A stretch of DNA of 64,000 nucleotides, taken from the NCBI GenBank assembly GCA_036583965.1, contig JAZBQD010000014.1:54007626-54071625 (forward strand), given 5' to 3'. This DNA is from Prunella strophiata. Taxonomy: Eukaryota; Chordata; Aves; Passeriformes; Prunellidae. The stretch's first letter is position 1, and each line of letters opens with the position of its first letter. The notes under the pieces were generated by a model. The model had not been told where the DNA came from. It saw only the letters and a program-made list of their open reading frames with translations, and made no database searches. Of this stretch, positions 63,650 to 64,000 are shown one piece after another. The position numbers and the translations under genes were made by a program.

Positions 63650-64000
63650 CTGAGAGGAGAAAACTTCAACCTGAGTTTTGTTGAGAGACCCCAAGACAAG
63701 TTTGGGCACACAAACTCTCAGAGAAAACTTTATTTGGGATTCAGTGGAAGCCATCATTTTCTAGTAGCTTGGAACTCCCATTCACAAGACAGCACCTCCA
63801 TAAGATCAATATTTAATTTAGAAACATGCAGCTATCTGACCAAAACAACTGCAAAATCCCAAAATACCACCGGAAACCAAACCTAGCAATTACAGTTACT
63901 TGCACCACTGAGAACACTGCCATGAAATTCTAGTGACTAGAATAGGCAGGTCCAACTTCTGAAATATTTGGAAAGAGGAAATCAGGGAGGCAAACTTAGC
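63650..64000 (-). other. CRELD2: CRELD2 upstream intron, cut by window edge
   Basis: Intronic sequence directly upstream of the first visible CRELD2 exon. I found no further cysteine-rich exon before 64000. Confidence 0.6.

Noticed and set aside
63500..63757. 85-codon minus-strand frame across the first visible CRELD2 exon
   Set aside because: It is in the wrong frame. The cysteine-rich CRELD2 reading with proper splice phases is in another frame of the same strand.
1..64000. tRNA, snRNA, let-7-type microRNA, CRISPR or bacterial features
   Set aside because: I looked for the tRNA T-loop motif, the let-7 seed string and regularly spaced repeats and found none; the DNA is vertebrate.

Overview
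The window is vertebrate nuclear DNA, almost certainly from a bird. The evidence is the interspersed CR1 LINE fragments, including one whose 3' half closely follows the bird-type CR1 tail, the CpG-poor AT-rich background, and a multi-exon gene with long introns. No bacterial, organellar or intact viral coding region was seen. Nearly all the open frames in the first 58 kb are short and look like chance; the three very long ones are produced by a stop-free CCTT tetranucleotide array.

The one gene I can name is at the right edge on the minus strand. It is the 3' part of CRELD2, an endoplasmic-reticulum protein with furin-like cysteine repeats and EGF-like domains. Five exons (about 63649 down to 58473) join in one frame with consistent phase-1 junctions. 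They encode a furin-like repeat, a short calcium-binding EGF-type segment, a second furin-like repeat, a complete six-cysteine calcium-binding EGF domain, and an acidic tail ending HVDL. A 3' UTR of about 0.5 kb follows, with AATAAA at 57975-57980. The N-terminal exons and promoter lie beyond 64000. Points of interest are a GC-AG last intron, a CR1 inserted in one intron, and a 42-nt exon-like cassette in another.

Positions 1 to 57950 look intergenic, or possibly intronic or lncRNA territory of something I cannot identify. They contain: A-rich and T-rich tracts; a purine-rich, G-quadruplex-prone block next to a TTTC array (9.1-9.35 kb); a 1.94 kb CCTT array (19744-21680) with a perfectly regular core of about 540 bp; degraded CR1 pieces at 32.1, 36.6 and 53.5 kb; a CpG-rich patch at 41.4-41.8 kb; several motif clusters that could be regulatory; and a few exon-like segments with good splice signals or a poly(A) signal. 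The best of these exon-like segments is a minus-strand, 103-codon, strongly hydrophobic frame at 13866-14177.

All functional readings outside CRELD2 are inference. No alignment, expression or conservation data could be consulted.
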